This document shows, piece by piece, positions 1 to 7,322 of a stretch of 40,799 nt of DNA. The notes below the pieces were generated by a model. That model did no database searches. It was not told the DNA's origin and was given only the letters and a program-made list of their open reading frames with translations. Made by a program: the position numbers and the translations under genes. The stretch is from Ideonella livida (GTDB taxonomy: Bacteria > Pseudomonadota > Gammaproteobacteria > Burkholderiales > Burkholderiaceae_C): the NCBI RefSeq assembly GCF_010499455.1, contig NZ_JAAGOH010000037.1, forward strand, positions 1 to 40,799, read 5' to 3'. The number at the start of each line of letters is the position of its first letter. Position 1 is the first letter of the stretch.

Positions 1-106
1 GGACTTCTCCTTTGACTGAGAAACAAGGCACCGACACCATGACGGACCTGCGCCCATCCTGGCACCCCTCAACTTGCGCCGCATCGCGACCGACCCGGGG
101 CGGGGA

Positions 107-132
107 AGTCCCTTTCATTCGTTAGGCCTCAC
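107..132. repeat. Left integron-like half-site (L'-R') before the GNAT gene
   Basis: AGTCCCT (107-113), a 7-nt spacer, then GTTAGGC (121-127), which fits the integron core site GTTRRRY. GTTAGGCCTCAC (121-132) is the exact reverse complement of GTGAGGCCTAAC at 713-724, on the other side of the gene. The inner AGTCCCT is likewise the reverse complement of AGGGACT at 733-739. This is how the second half of an attC site should look just upstream of a gene cassette. The matching first half would lie near or before the window start (GGACTT at 1-6 may be part of it) and cannot be verified. Confidence 0.5.
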
Positions 133-149
133 AAACCAACCCACGCCGC

Positions 150-716
150 ATGTCGTTCAACATCAAGTCGTTGAGCCCCGAGACATGGCCTGCGTATGCG
201 GGCCTTATAGAGCGTCATGGCGGTGTCTGGGGCGGATGCTGGTGCATGGAGTTCCACTCGGATGGCAAGGAACGAGGGCCGCACCGAAAGGAACGAAAGG
301 AGTGCCGGGTCCGGGATGGAACCGCACACGCCGCGCTGGTGTTTGATAGAGACCGCTGTGTTGGTTGGTGCCAATTCGGCAGTCCCGAAGAGCTACCTCG
401 CATCAAGCACAAGCGCGCCTACGAGCTCGCGGTTGAAGGTCGCCCGGACTGGCGCATCACATGCTTCTTCGTCGACAAGGAGTACCGAGGCAAGGGCGTG
501 TCTTCAGCAGCACTCGCCGGCGCCCTGACACAGATTGCATCGCTCGGGGGCGGCACCGTCGAGAGCTACCCTGAGGACGTCGAGGGACGTACCGTATCCG
601 CCTCATTCCTGCACAACAGCCGCCTTGCAATGTTCGAACATCAGGGCTTCACGCGAGTTGCGCAGCTTGGCAAGAATCACTGGGTTGTATCCCGGGTCGT
701 GGCAGCTAAAGCGTGA
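150..716 (+). CDS. GNAT family N-acetyltransferase
   Basis: A 188-residue protein of the GNAT superfamily, which transfers acetyl from acetyl-CoA to an amine; the substrate cannot be told from sequence. The acetyl-CoA loop is visible as YRGKGVSSAAL near residue 113, after a beta strand ending in CFFVDKEYRG. The N-terminal part has an unusual GGVWGGCWCMEFH stretch with two cysteines. The gene stands alone on its strand. Base composition is lower in GC (about 60% by eye) than the 70-75% of its neighbours, and inverted repeats resembling integron core sites flank it, with the stop codon inside the right one. Together these suggest acquisition as a gene cassette. The ATG at 150 begins 17 nt after the left repeat and has no strong Shine-Dalgarno sequence, which is common in cassette genes. 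Confidence 0.85.
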   Translation: MSFNIKSLSPETWPAYAGLIERHGGVWGGCWCMEFHSDGKERGPHRKERKECRVRDGTAHAALVFDRDRCVGWCQFGSPEELPRIKHKRAYELAVEGRPDWRITCFFVDKEYRGKGVSSAALAGALTQIASLGGGTVESYPEDVEGRTVSASFLHNSRLAMFEHQGFTRVAQLGKNHWVVSRVVAAKA

Positions 717-739
717 GGCCTAACAGGTCTACAGGGACT
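713..739. repeat. Right integron-like half-site (R''-L'') after the GNAT gene
   Basis: GTGAGGCCTAAC (713-724) holds the TGA stop of the acetyltransferase and the inverse core GCCTAAC (718-724, pattern RYYYAAC). After an 8-nt spacer comes AGGGACT (733-739). Both blocks are exact reverse complements of blocks at 107-132. A stop codon touching R'' is typical of integron cassettes. No GTTRRRY core was found in the next 330 bp, so the second half of this putative attC is missing or decayed. Confidence 0.5.
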
Positions 740-1072
740 CCCCCACAGCACAACCCCCGCAGGCAAGGGTTTACCCTCCTAAGCTGAATTGGTTTTTCAA
801 ATCCATAGGTAAAGCTCCCCCATACCTTTGAGCTGCGCGGGTTGCCAAACACCATCGGGGACAGACTTCATATCTACAGACGGGCTTGTGGCGTGGGCGC
901 AAGTGGCCGGCCGATGCCCCAGAGGGGAACCGCGCAGCAGGGCTCCAGTCGTTCAGCGTGGTCCTGGGCTTTTGAGGGCGGTGGCCACAGTCGAGTGATC
1001 GAGCTTGCCTGCTGCCGGTCTGACCGGTGGTGTTCTTGGCGCGTAGCGGCCTGCCCAGCCGGCGCCGCCCCC
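740..1072. other. Gene-poor stretch between the acetyltransferase and nrtR
   Basis: No convincing gene is seen. The region begins with lower-GC sequence (to about 830) and becomes GC-rich towards nrtR. Open frames on both strands have biased, low-information composition and no recognisable domain. It may be eroded cassette or mobile DNA, but there is no direct evidence for that. Confidence 0.4.
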
Positions 1073-1801
1073 TCACCCCCCCACCCCCAACCCCCGCTCG
1101 CTCAATGACAGCCGGCGCTCAAAGGGTTTGCGCAGGCGCCACAGTTGGGCGGGGCGGTGGGCGCCGCCGGTGGTCATGGCGCCTTCCACGGGTTCCAGCA
1201 TGGCCAGTTCGTCCATCTTGCGGCGAAAGCTCACCTTGTTGACCGGCTCGCCCAGCACGGCCTCGTACACGGCCTGCAGTTGCGGCAGGGTGAAGACCTG
1301 GCCGCACAGGTAGACCGGCAAAGAGCTGTATTGGCTCTTGGTGCGCACCCGGGCCACGGCGGTGTCGATGATGGCGCGGTGGTCAAAGGGCAGGCTGGGC
1401 AGGCGCGCCACCGGGCGCAGCACCAGTGGCCCGGCGGTGGGTGCGGCCAGCTCGGCCGCCGGCACCAGGGCGCAATAGGCCACCGAGAGGGACCAGCCGC
1501 GCGGGTCGCGCCCGGGGCCCGAGAAGGTGGCCAGCTGCTCCAGGTAGGGGTTGGGCAGGCCGGCCTTGTCACGCAGCACGCGGGCCGCGGCGTCCCAGGC
1601 GCTGTCGTCTTCTTGGGGGTGGATGTAGCCGCCGGGCAGGGCCAGGGCGCCCTGGAAGGGCTCGCGGTCGCGCTGCAGCAGGGCCACCTGCAGCTCGGCG
1701 TCCACCAGGGTGAGCAGCACGATGTCGACGGTGCAGATGACCGGCGCGGCAGGCGCCAGGGCGTCTGCGGGGGAGGCGGGCTTGGGCGTGGGGGCGGGCA
1801 T
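1073..1801 (-). CDS. nrtR: NrtR-type transcriptional regulator of NAD metabolism (Nudix-like plus winged helix)
   Basis: 242 residues. Residues about 20-155 form a Nudix-like domain whose catalytic box is degenerate: GGYIHPQE is followed by RVLRDKAGL instead of REUxEExGU, and there is a two-residue insertion. This is a mark of NrtR regulators, which bind ADP-ribose rather than hydrolyse substrates. LPNPYLEQLATFSGPGRDPR is another family-like segment. The C-terminal part (about 160-225), with FTLPQLQAVYEAVLG and VNKVSFRRKMDELAMLE, is the expected winged helix-turn-helix. The gene diverges from pncA-pncB-nadE and the nadM-like gene, the classical NrtR regulon, with a strong palindrome between. 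Known NrtR proteins repress NAD salvage genes and are released by ADP-ribose. The start at 1801 lacks a strong ribosome binding site. Confidence 0.9.
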   Translation of the reverse strand: MPAPTPKPASPADALAPAAPVICTVDIVLLTLVDAELQVALLQRDREPFQGALALPGGYIHPQEDDSAWDAAARVLRDKAGLPNPYLEQLATFSGPGRDPRGWSLSVAYCALVPAAELAAPTAGPLVLRPVARLPSLPFDHRAIIDTAVARVRTKSQYSSLPVYLCGQVFTLPQLQAVYEAVLGEPVNKVSFRRKMDELAMLEPVEGAMTTGGAHRPAQLWRLRKPFERRLSLSERGLGVGG

Positions 1802-1842
1802 GGATGAATGTTAATTCAACCTTGCAACCAAGTCGGGCAATC

Positions 1843-1865
1843 TAGTTTGTTGCAGCAATGAACTA
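1843..1865. promoter_or_regulatory. Likely NrtR operator (23-bp palindrome)
   Basis: A near-perfect palindrome in the nrtR-pncA intergenic region: TAGTT at one end, TTGCAGCAA in the centre, AACTA at the other. Nine of eleven base pairs are symmetric; only two adjacent pairs (1848-1849 with 1859-1860) fail. It lies 41 bp from the nrtR start and 57 bp from the pncA start, suited to control both directions including autoregulation. A smaller palindrome, TGAATGTTAATTCA, sits at 1805-1818 directly before nrtR. Assignment to NrtR rests on position and symmetry. Confidence 0.7.
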
Positions 1866-1887
1866 ACAAGGGCTACGATGGGTTCAT

Positions 1888-1907
1888 GCCGGCAGGCCCC
1901 TGCCGGC
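1888..1907 (+). promoter_or_regulatory. GC-rich leader hairpin just before the pncA ribosome binding site
   Basis: GCCGGCAG pairs perfectly with CTGCCGGC across a GCCC loop. The hairpin ends 6 nt before the GGAG (1914-1917) that serves the pncA start at 1923. It lies between the putative operator and the ribosome binding site, so it is likely in the 5' leader. It could affect translation or mRNA stability; there is no U-tract, so it is not a standard terminator. Confidence 0.4.
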
Positions 1908-1922
1908 CTTGCTGGAGCCCCC

Positions 1923-2783
1923 ATGCCCGCCCGACTGGAGCTGCTGCTCATCGACCCCCAGAACGACTTTTGCGACCTGCCGCCCGCGGCCTGCCCGGCC
2001 GACCCGCTGCGCCCGGGCGCCCGCCTGCAGCCGGCCCTGCCGGTGCCCGGTGCCCATGCCGACCTGCTGCGCGTGGCCGCCCTGGTGCAGGCGCTGGGGC
2101 CGCGCCTGCAGGGCATCACCCTGACGCTGGACAGCCACCACGCCTATGACATTGCCCACCCGCTGTTCTGGTGCGGGGGAGATGGGTCGGCGGTGCCGCC
2201 GTTCACGCCCATCACCGCCGCCCAGGTGCGGGCCGGCCAGTGGCGGCCGCGCCAGCCCGCGGCCCTGCCGCGGGTGCTGGACTACCTGGACGCCTTGGAG
2301 GCCGCCGGCCGCTACACCTTGATGGTGTGGCCGCTGCACGCCGAGGTGGGCAGCTGGGGGCAGGGCGTGCATGCCGCGGTGCAGCAGGCCTGCCGCAGTT
2401 GGCAGGCGCTGGCCCAGCGCCCGCTGCGCACCGTGGCCAAGGGCCAGAACCCCTGGACCGAGCACTACAGCGCCCTGCAGGCCGAGGTGCCCGACCCGGC
2501 TGACCCCGGCACCGCGCTGCAGCGCGAGCTGATCGCCGCGCTGGACCAGGCCGACCTGCTGCTGGTGGCCGGCCAGGCCAGCAGCCACTGCGTGCGCGCC
2601 ACCTGCGAGCACTTGGCCGAGCACCTGCCCAGCCAGCGGCTGGACAAGCTGGTGCTGCTGACCGACGGCATGAGCCCGGTGCCCGGCTTTGAGCCCCAGG
2701 CCGCCGCCTTTCTGGCTGGTCTGCAGGCCCGGGGCGCCCGCCTGGCCACCACGGCCCAGGTGCTGCGCAAGCTGCTGGGCTGA
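1923..2783 (+). CDS. pncA: Nicotinamidase, long form (isochorismatase-like cysteine hydrolase)
   Basis: Hydrolyses nicotinamide to nicotinate and ammonia, the entry step of the Preiss-Handler salvage route. The 286-residue protein has the cysteine hydrolase triad: D11 in IDPQNDF, K173 in AKGQNPWTEHY, and C223 in SSHCVRAT. Likely metal ligands are D70 and H72 (LDSHH) and H139 (WPLH), comparable to yeast Pnc1. It is longer than the usual bacterial enzyme of about 210 residues. The start at 1923 is chosen because GGAG lies 5 nt before it; an upstream in-frame ATG at 1878 would fall before the leader hairpin. It is first in a plus-strand run with pncB, nadE and the nadM-like gene. Confidence 0.88.
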   Translation: MPARLELLLIDPQNDFCDLPPAACPADPLRPGARLQPALPVPGAHADLLRVAALVQALGPRLQGITLTLDSHHAYDIAHPLFWCGGDGSAVPPFTPITAAQVRAGQWRPRQPAALPRVLDYLDALEAAGRYTLMVWPLHAEVGSWGQGVHAAVQQACRSWQALAQRPLRTVAKGQNPWTEHYSALQAEVPDPADPGTALQRELIAALDQADLLLVAGQASSHCVRATCEHLAEHLPSQRLDKLVLLTDGMSPVPGFEPQAAAFLAGLQARGARLATTAQVLRKLLG

Positions 2784-2852
2784 GGGGCGGCGCCTGCGGC
2801 CCGGCTCCACCCACCGTTCTTCTTGACCCTTACCCCTCAACAGGAGTTCCCC

Positions 2853-4091
2853 ATGTCCCCGCTCAACGCCACGGCTGCGGACGGTCCCGTGCTCACCAGC
2901 CTGCTGGAGATGGACCTCTACAAGTTCACCATGTGGCAGGCGCTGTGGCGGCGCCACCCCCACAACACGGCCGAGTACCACTTGGTGTGCCGCCAGCGGC
3001 CCGAGCGGCCCCTGGCCGAACTGCTGCCCCAAGTGCAGGCCGAGCTGGACGCCCTGTGCGCGCTGCGTTTCAGCCCGCAGGAGTTGGCCTGGCTGGGCGG
3101 CCTGCGCTTCATGCGGGCCGACTTTGTGGCCTGGCTGGCCGACTTTCGGCTGCAGCGCGGCCACATCCGCGCCTGGGCCGAGGGCGAGACGCTGCGGGTG
3201 GTGGCCCAGGGCCCCCAGGTGCAGGTGATGGGCTTTGAGATCCTGGTGCTGGCCTTGGTCAATGGCCTGTACTTCCGCCGCCTGGACACCCCGGCCGTGC
3301 GCGCCGAGGGCGAGCGGCGCCTGCAGGCCAAGATTGACCGCCTGCAGGCCTGGGCCGCCGCCGCCGGCCCGCAGGCACCGGCCTTTGAGCTGTTTGACTT
3401 TGGCCTGCGCCGGCGCTTCTCTGCCGACTGGCAGGCGCAGGTGCTGCAGCGCCTGCAGCAGGGCGCGCCGGGCAGCTTTTGCGGCACCAGCAACGCCCAC
3501 CTGGCGCGCACCCTGGGCCTGACGCCCATTGGCACCATGGCCCATGAGTACCTGCAGACCTACCAGGCGCTGGACGGGGCCGGCGGCCTGGGCGGCCACC
3601 AGCGCCGGGCCCTGCAGGACTGGCTGGACACCTACGGCGGCGACCTGGGCATTGCCCTGACCGACGTGGTGGGCATGGACGCCTTCTTGGCCGACTTTGA
3701 CGCCGACCTGGCCCGGCGCTACGCCGGCCTGCGCCACGACTCGGGCGACCCGCTGGTCTGGGCGCACAAGGCCCTGGCGCACTACGAACGCCTGGGCATT
3801 GAGGCGCGCGACAAGCGCCTGGTGTTCTCTGACGGCCTGACCCTGGAGCAGGCGCTGGGCCTGCACCAGCGCCTGGCCGGCCGGGCCCGCCTGGGCTTTG
3901 GCATTGGCACCCACCTGACGAACGACCTGGGCCTGGCGCCGCTGAACGTGGTGATGAAGCTGATGCGCTGCAACGGCCAGCCGGTGGCCAAGCTCTCCGA
4001 CAGCCCGGGCAAGACCTTGTGTGAAGACGCCGGCTTCTTGGCCCGGCTGCGCCAGGCCTTTCCGCTGGCGCCACGGCCCGCCGCGGCCTGA
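2853..4091 (+). CDS. pncB: Nicotinate phosphoribosyltransferase
   Basis: Converts nicotinate, PRPP and ATP to nicotinate mononucleotide. 412 residues, a normal length. Recognisable segments are LLEMDLYKFTMWQA at the N-terminus, FGLRRRFS, GTSNAHLARTLGLTPIGTMA followed by HEY (the conserved histidine region phosphorylated in this family), LRHDSGDP for phosphoribosyl binding, and FGIGTHLTND near the C-terminus. The ATG at 2853 has CAGGAG six nt upstream; an in-frame TTG at 2823 has no such site. It follows pncA by 69 bp and uses the product of that enzyme. Confidence 0.96.
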   Translation: MSPLNATAADGPVLTSLLEMDLYKFTMWQALWRRHPHNTAEYHLVCRQRPERPLAELLPQVQAELDALCALRFSPQELAWLGGLRFMRADFVAWLADFRLQRGHIRAWAEGETLRVVAQGPQVQVMGFEILVLALVNGLYFRRLDTPAVRAEGERRLQAKIDRLQAWAAAAGPQAPAFELFDFGLRRRFSADWQAQVLQRLQQGAPGSFCGTSNAHLARTLGLTPIGTMAHEYLQTYQALDGAGGLGGHQRRALQDWLDTYGGDLGIALTDVVGMDAFLADFDADLARRYAGLRHDSGDPLVWAHKALAHYERLGIEARDKRLVFSDGLTLEQALGLHQRLAGRARLGFGIGTHLTNDLGLAPLNVVMKLMRCNGQPVAKLSDSPGKTLCEDAGFLARLRQAFPLAPRPAAA

Positions 4092-4132
4092 GCCCACCCA
4101 CCCTCTTTTCACCTCTCTCCGGAGCCCCGTTC

Positions 4133-5917
4133 ATGGACCTGCTGGACCCGCTGGACCCGCTGGAGCGCCCCGCCGCCCCCAGCCCCGAGCTGCGCCTGAC
4201 CCTGGCCCAGCTCAACCCCACCGTGGGGGACATTGAAGGCAATGTGCGCGCCCTGGTGGACGCCGCCCACCAGGCCCGCGAACAGGGCGCCCAGGTGCTG
4301 GTGGCACCCGAGCTGGCCCTGACCGGCTACCACCCTGGCGACCTGCTGGACGACCCCGCCTTTCTGGACGCGGTGGAGGCGGGCCTGCAGCGGCTGCGCC
4401 TGGCCTCGCGCCAGTTCGGCGGCCTGCACTGGGTGGTGGGCCTGCCCCAGCGCCGCCAGGGCCCCGGCAAGCCCCTGCACAACGCGCTGGTGGTGCTGCG
4501 CGAAGGCGAGGTGGTGCAGACCTACGCCAAGCAGCTGCTGCCCACTTACGACGTGTTCGACGAGCGGCGCCACTTTGAGCCTGGGCCCGACGTGGCCGCC
4601 GTGCTGCGCGTGGGCCCTTGGCGCCTGGGCCTGCTGCTGTGCGAGGACGGCTGGAACGACGCTGGCCAGGCCTACGGCACAAACCCCTTTGAGCGCCTGC
4701 GCCAGGCCCGCCCCGACCTGGTGCTGGCCGTCAACGCCAGCCCCTCGCACCGCGGCAAGCGCGCGCAGCGGCACGCGGTGTTGGGCGCTGCCAGCCAGCG
4801 CCACGGGCTGCCGCTGCTGTGGGTCAACCCCGTGGGCGGGCAGGACCAGTTGGTCTACGACGGCGCCTCCTTTGCCATGGAGCCCCGGCGCGGCCTGGTG
4901 TGGGAGGCCGCGCGCTTTGCCCCCGAGGTGCGCACGCTGCGTTTTGCCGGCGGCCAGTTCCTGGGCCTGGACGGCGCCCGCCCACCCCGGCCCGACCCCC
5001 GGCCCGAGGACCCCAGCGCCTTCTACCGCGCCCAGATCGTGCTGGGCCTGCGGGACTACGCCCGGCGCTGCGGCTTCAGCCGGGCGGTGGTGGGCAGCTC
5101 CGGCGGCATAGACAGCGCCCTCACCCTGGCCCTGGCGGCCGAGGCCCTGGGGCCGCAGAACGTGACCGCCATCACCCTGCCCTCGGCCATCTCGTCGGCG
5201 GGCTCGGTGGAGGATTCCGCCGCGCTGTGCCGCCACCTGGGCGTGCGCCTCATCACCCACCCCATTGCCGCCCTGGTGCAGGCCCACCAGGACCAGTGCC
5301 AGGCCAGCCTGGGCGCGCCGCTGCAGGGCGTGGCGCTGGAAAACCTGCAGGCCCGGGTGAGGGGCACGGTGCTCATGGCCTGGTCCAACACCCACGGCGA
5401 CCTGGTGCTGACCACGGGCAACAAGTCTGAACTCTCGGTGGGCTACTGCACCCTGTATGGCGACACCAACGGCGGCCTGGGCCTGCTGGGCGACCTCTAC
5501 AAGACCGAGGTCTACGCCCTGGCCCGGCACCTCAATGCCACAGCGGTGGGCGTGCCGCCCATTCCCGCGGCCATTCTGGACAAGCCGCCCTCGGCCGAAC
5601 TGGCCCCCGGCCAGCGCGACACCGACAGCCTGCCGCCCTATGAACTGCTGGACGAGGTGCTGAAGTGGCTGATCGAGGGCGACCGGCTGGACCCCGCAGA
5701 GGCCGGCCGCGCCCGGGCCACGGTGGACGCCCTGCAGGCCCACGCCGACGGCCGCGCCCTGCTGGCCCGCGTGCGCAGCCTGATGACCCGCAGCGAATAC
5801 AAGCGCCGCCAAGCCCCGCCGGTGCTGCGGCTGCGCGCCCGGGCCTTTGGCGCCGGCCGCCAACTGCCCATTGCAGCGGTGCAGGCCTGGCCGGTGCTGT
5901 GCGAGACAGCCGGCTGA
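4133..5917 (+). CDS. nadE: Glutamine-dependent NAD+ synthetase
   Basis: Amidates nicotinate adenine dinucleotide to NAD+, the last step of the pathway. The 594-residue protein is a two-domain glutamine-dependent NadE. The N-terminal nitrilase-like glutaminase domain has the triad E60 (VAPELALTGY), K133 (TYAKQLLPTY) and C170 (LLLCEDGW). The C-terminal synthetase domain has the ATP-pyrophosphatase P-loop SGGIDS at 323-328, and TTGNKSELSVGYCTLYGD, typical of the family. The start has CGGAG upstream and lies 41 bp after pncB, so co-transcription is likely. Confidence 0.97.
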   Translation: MDLLDPLDPLERPAAPSPELRLTLAQLNPTVGDIEGNVRALVDAAHQAREQGAQVLVAPELALTGYHPGDLLDDPAFLDAVEAGLQRLRLASRQFGGLHWVVGLPQRRQGPGKPLHNALVVLREGEVVQTYAKQLLPTYDVFDERRHFEPGPDVAAVLRVGPWRLGLLLCEDGWNDAGQAYGTNPFERLRQARPDLVLAVNASPSHRGKRAQRHAVLGAASQRHGLPLLWVNPVGGQDQLVYDGASFAMEPRRGLVWEAARFAPEVRTLRFAGGQFLGLDGARPPRPDPRPEDPSAFYRAQIVLGLRDYARRCGFSRAVVGSSGGIDSALTLALAAEALGPQNVTAITLPSAISSAGSVEDSAALCRHLGVRLITHPIAALVQAHQDQCQASLGAPLQGVALENLQARVRGTVLMAWSNTHGDLVLTTGNKSELSVGYCTLYGDTNGGLGLLGDLYKTEVYALARHLNATAVGVPPIPAAILDKPPSAELAPGQRDTDSLPPYELLDEVLKWLIEGDRLDPAEAGRARATVDALQAHADGRALLARVRSLMTRSEYKRRQAPPVLRLRARAFGAGRQLPIAAVQAWPVLCETAG

Positions 5918-5943
5918 ACCGCCCCCTCCCGCCCCGGCCAGTC

Positions 5944-6165
5944 TGTGGATAACCTGACCTGCGCTAAGCGTTCCGACCCCATCGCGCAGGCTGTGGGCAA
6001 CCCGGTGACGATCACCCCCTGAAAATCCGTGGAGAAGCGTTGGCTTTACCCATGGCAAACCCCGTGGAAGAACCTGACGGAAAACCCCTGCAAAAGCCCG
6101 TGGACAAGCTCATGACAGACCCTATAGACAGCCCTGTGGGCAACACCGTGAACAAGCCTGTGGCG
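5944..6165 (+). repeat. Degenerate 12-bp-period GTGG repeat spanning the nadE-nadM junction and the nadM N-terminus
   Basis: GTGG cores lie at 5945, 5993, 6029, 6064, 6100, 6136 and 6160, with a GTGA at 6148. Spacings are 48, 36, 35, 36, 36, 12 and 12 bp, almost all multiples of 12. The unit resembles CCTGTGGACAAG. The first unit contains TGTGGATAA (5944-5952), an exact reverse DnaA box. The array starts in noncoding DNA, crosses the start of the next gene, and there encodes four-residue repeats (KPVD, DPID, SPVG, NTVN, KPVA). Confidence 0.65.
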
Positions 6166-7245
6166 CCGGGCGCGGCACCCGCCGCGTTGAGGCTGCTGCT
6201 GCCCGTCACCCTGCAGCCCTTGCTGCCCGGCCACCTGCAGCAGTGGCGCCAGGCCCTGGCCCGCGCCCGGCAGGTGGTGCTGCTGCTCACCGGCCAGGGG
6301 CTGGCCCGCTCACAGCGCGCCCCCTTCACCCCCCAGGAACAGCGCGCACAACTGGACGCCGCCCTGGCCGGGGCCTTCAGCCCCCAGGAGCGGGCGCGGC
6401 TGCAGGTGCTGAGCCTGCGCGAGGACGGCGACCCGCTGCGCTGGGCCCGGCGGCTGCAGGCGGCGGTGCAGGCCCTGGACGGCCCCGGGGACGGCGCGGC
6501 ACTGCCGGTGCGGCGCCTGGGCGGCGGGGCCCATGCCCGCTGGCGGGCGCTGGACGCGCTGACCGGCTGGGCGGTGGAGGAGGATCCCGACGCCCCGGCC
6601 CTGGCGGCCCAGGCCCGGGCGCTGCGGCAGGCCTGGTGGACGGGTGCCGCCGGCCCCGACGCCCGCCACTGCGGGCAGGACCCCACCCTGCTGCCGGCCG
6701 TGCGCCAGTTGCTGGCGCAGCCGGCGGTGGCCCAGGCTTGGGACGATCTGGCCGACGAAGGGCGGGTGCTGGCCGGCTACCGCCAGGCCTGGGCGTGCGC
6801 GCCCTATCCGCCGGTCTTTGTCACCGTGGATGCGGTGGTGCAGTGCGCCGGCCATGTGCTGATGATCCGGCGCGGCCAGCAGCCCGGCCGGGGCCTGTGG
6901 GCCTTGCCCGGCGGCTTTCTGGAGCAAGAGGACACGGTGCTGGATTCAGCCCTGCGCGAGCTGGTGGAGGAGACCCACCTGGACCTGAGCCCGGCCCAGG
7001 CCCGCGCCGCCCTGCGTGGCCAGCAGGTGTTTGACGACCCGCAGCGCAGCCAGCGCGGGCGCACCGTGACCCATGGCTTTTACTTTGACCTGGGGCTGCG
7101 GCCGCTGCCGCCCATTGAGGCCGGCGACGACGCCGCCGGCGCCCACTGGCTGCCCCTGGCGGCCCTGCCTGCGCTGGAGGGGCAGTGCCTGGACGACCAC
7201 TTCCTGATCCTGGACCACTTTCTGGGCCTGCTGCCGCCGGCCTGA
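6052..7245 (+). CDS. NadM/Nudix-type fusion protein with a degenerate nucleotidyltransferase domain
   Basis: 397 residues from ATG 6052; an in-frame TTG at 6040 has GGAGAAG five nt upstream and may be the true start. Residues 1-40 are the proline-rich tetrapeptide repeat. Residues about 45-230 align by eye with the NMN adenylyltransferase half of NadM (RAPFTPQEQRAQLDAAL matches its NPFTxxERxxMI region), but the HxGH motif is LPGH, the GHxKD motif is absent, and the ISSTxIR-like segment is gone. Residues about 255-397 form a Nudix domain with APYPPVFVTVDAVVQ and GGFLEQED followed by RELVEETHL. The RELVEE metal site is intact; the earlier Glu is Asp. The protein probably keeps Nudix (ADP-ribose pyrophosphatase-like) activity only. 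It ends the NrtR-linked run. Confidence 0.85.
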   Translation: MANPVEEPDGKPLQKPVDKLMTDPIDSPVGNTVNKPVAPGAAPAALRLLLPVTLQPLLPGHLQQWRQALARARQVVLLLTGQGLARSQRAPFTPQEQRAQLDAALAGAFSPQERARLQVLSLREDGDPLRWARRLQAAVQALDGPGDGAALPVRRLGGGAHARWRALDALTGWAVEEDPDAPALAAQARALRQAWWTGAAGPDARHCGQDPTLLPAVRQLLAQPAVAQAWDDLADEGRVLAGYRQAWACAPYPPVFVTVDAVVQCAGHVLMIRRGQQPGRGLWALPGGFLEQEDTVLDSALRELVEETHLDLSPAQARAALRGQQVFDDPQRSQRGRTVTHGFYFDLGLRPLPPIEAGDDAAGAHWLPLAALPALEGQCLDDHFLILDHFLGLLPPA

Positions 7246-7257
7246 GCGGTGGCCACG

Positions 7258-7284
7258 GCAAGAAAAAGGGCGCCGGTGGCGCCC
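7258..7284 (-). terminator. Intrinsic terminator for the SNF2-like gene
   Basis: Perfect 7-bp stem GGGCGCC/GGCGCCC with a 3-nt loop (7268-7284). On the minus strand it is followed by TTTTTCTT (7267-7260). It lies 39 bp beyond the stop codon of the minus-strand gene ending at 7323, and between two convergent genes. Confidence 0.8.
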
Positions 7285-7322
7285 TGTGGAAAAGGAGCAG
7301 GGGGCGTGCCCCGGGACCTGGG

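Noticed and set aside
771-1076. 101-codon minus-strand frame in the gene-poor stretch
   Set aside because: Composition resembles random translation of this DNA, with no recognisable family and no ribosome binding site.
1884-4112. Very long open frame (742 codons) on the minus strand opposite pncA and pncB
   Set aside because: Gly/Gln/His/Arg/Ala-rich translation typical of an antisense frame in high-GC DNA; well-supported genes occupy the other strand.
4109-6058. 649-codon minus-strand frame opposite nadE
   Set aside because: Shadow of nadE, which has complete catalytic motifs.
5944-6165. Replication origin suggested by DnaA-box-like repeats
   Set aside because: Only one exact box, no AT-rich unwinding region, no dnaA, dnaN or gyrB nearby, and most units are poor matches. 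Treated as a repeat of unknown role.
5944-6165. CRISPR array
   Set aside because: Units are short (12 bp), degenerate and partly coding; no constant repeat with unique spacers and no cas genes.
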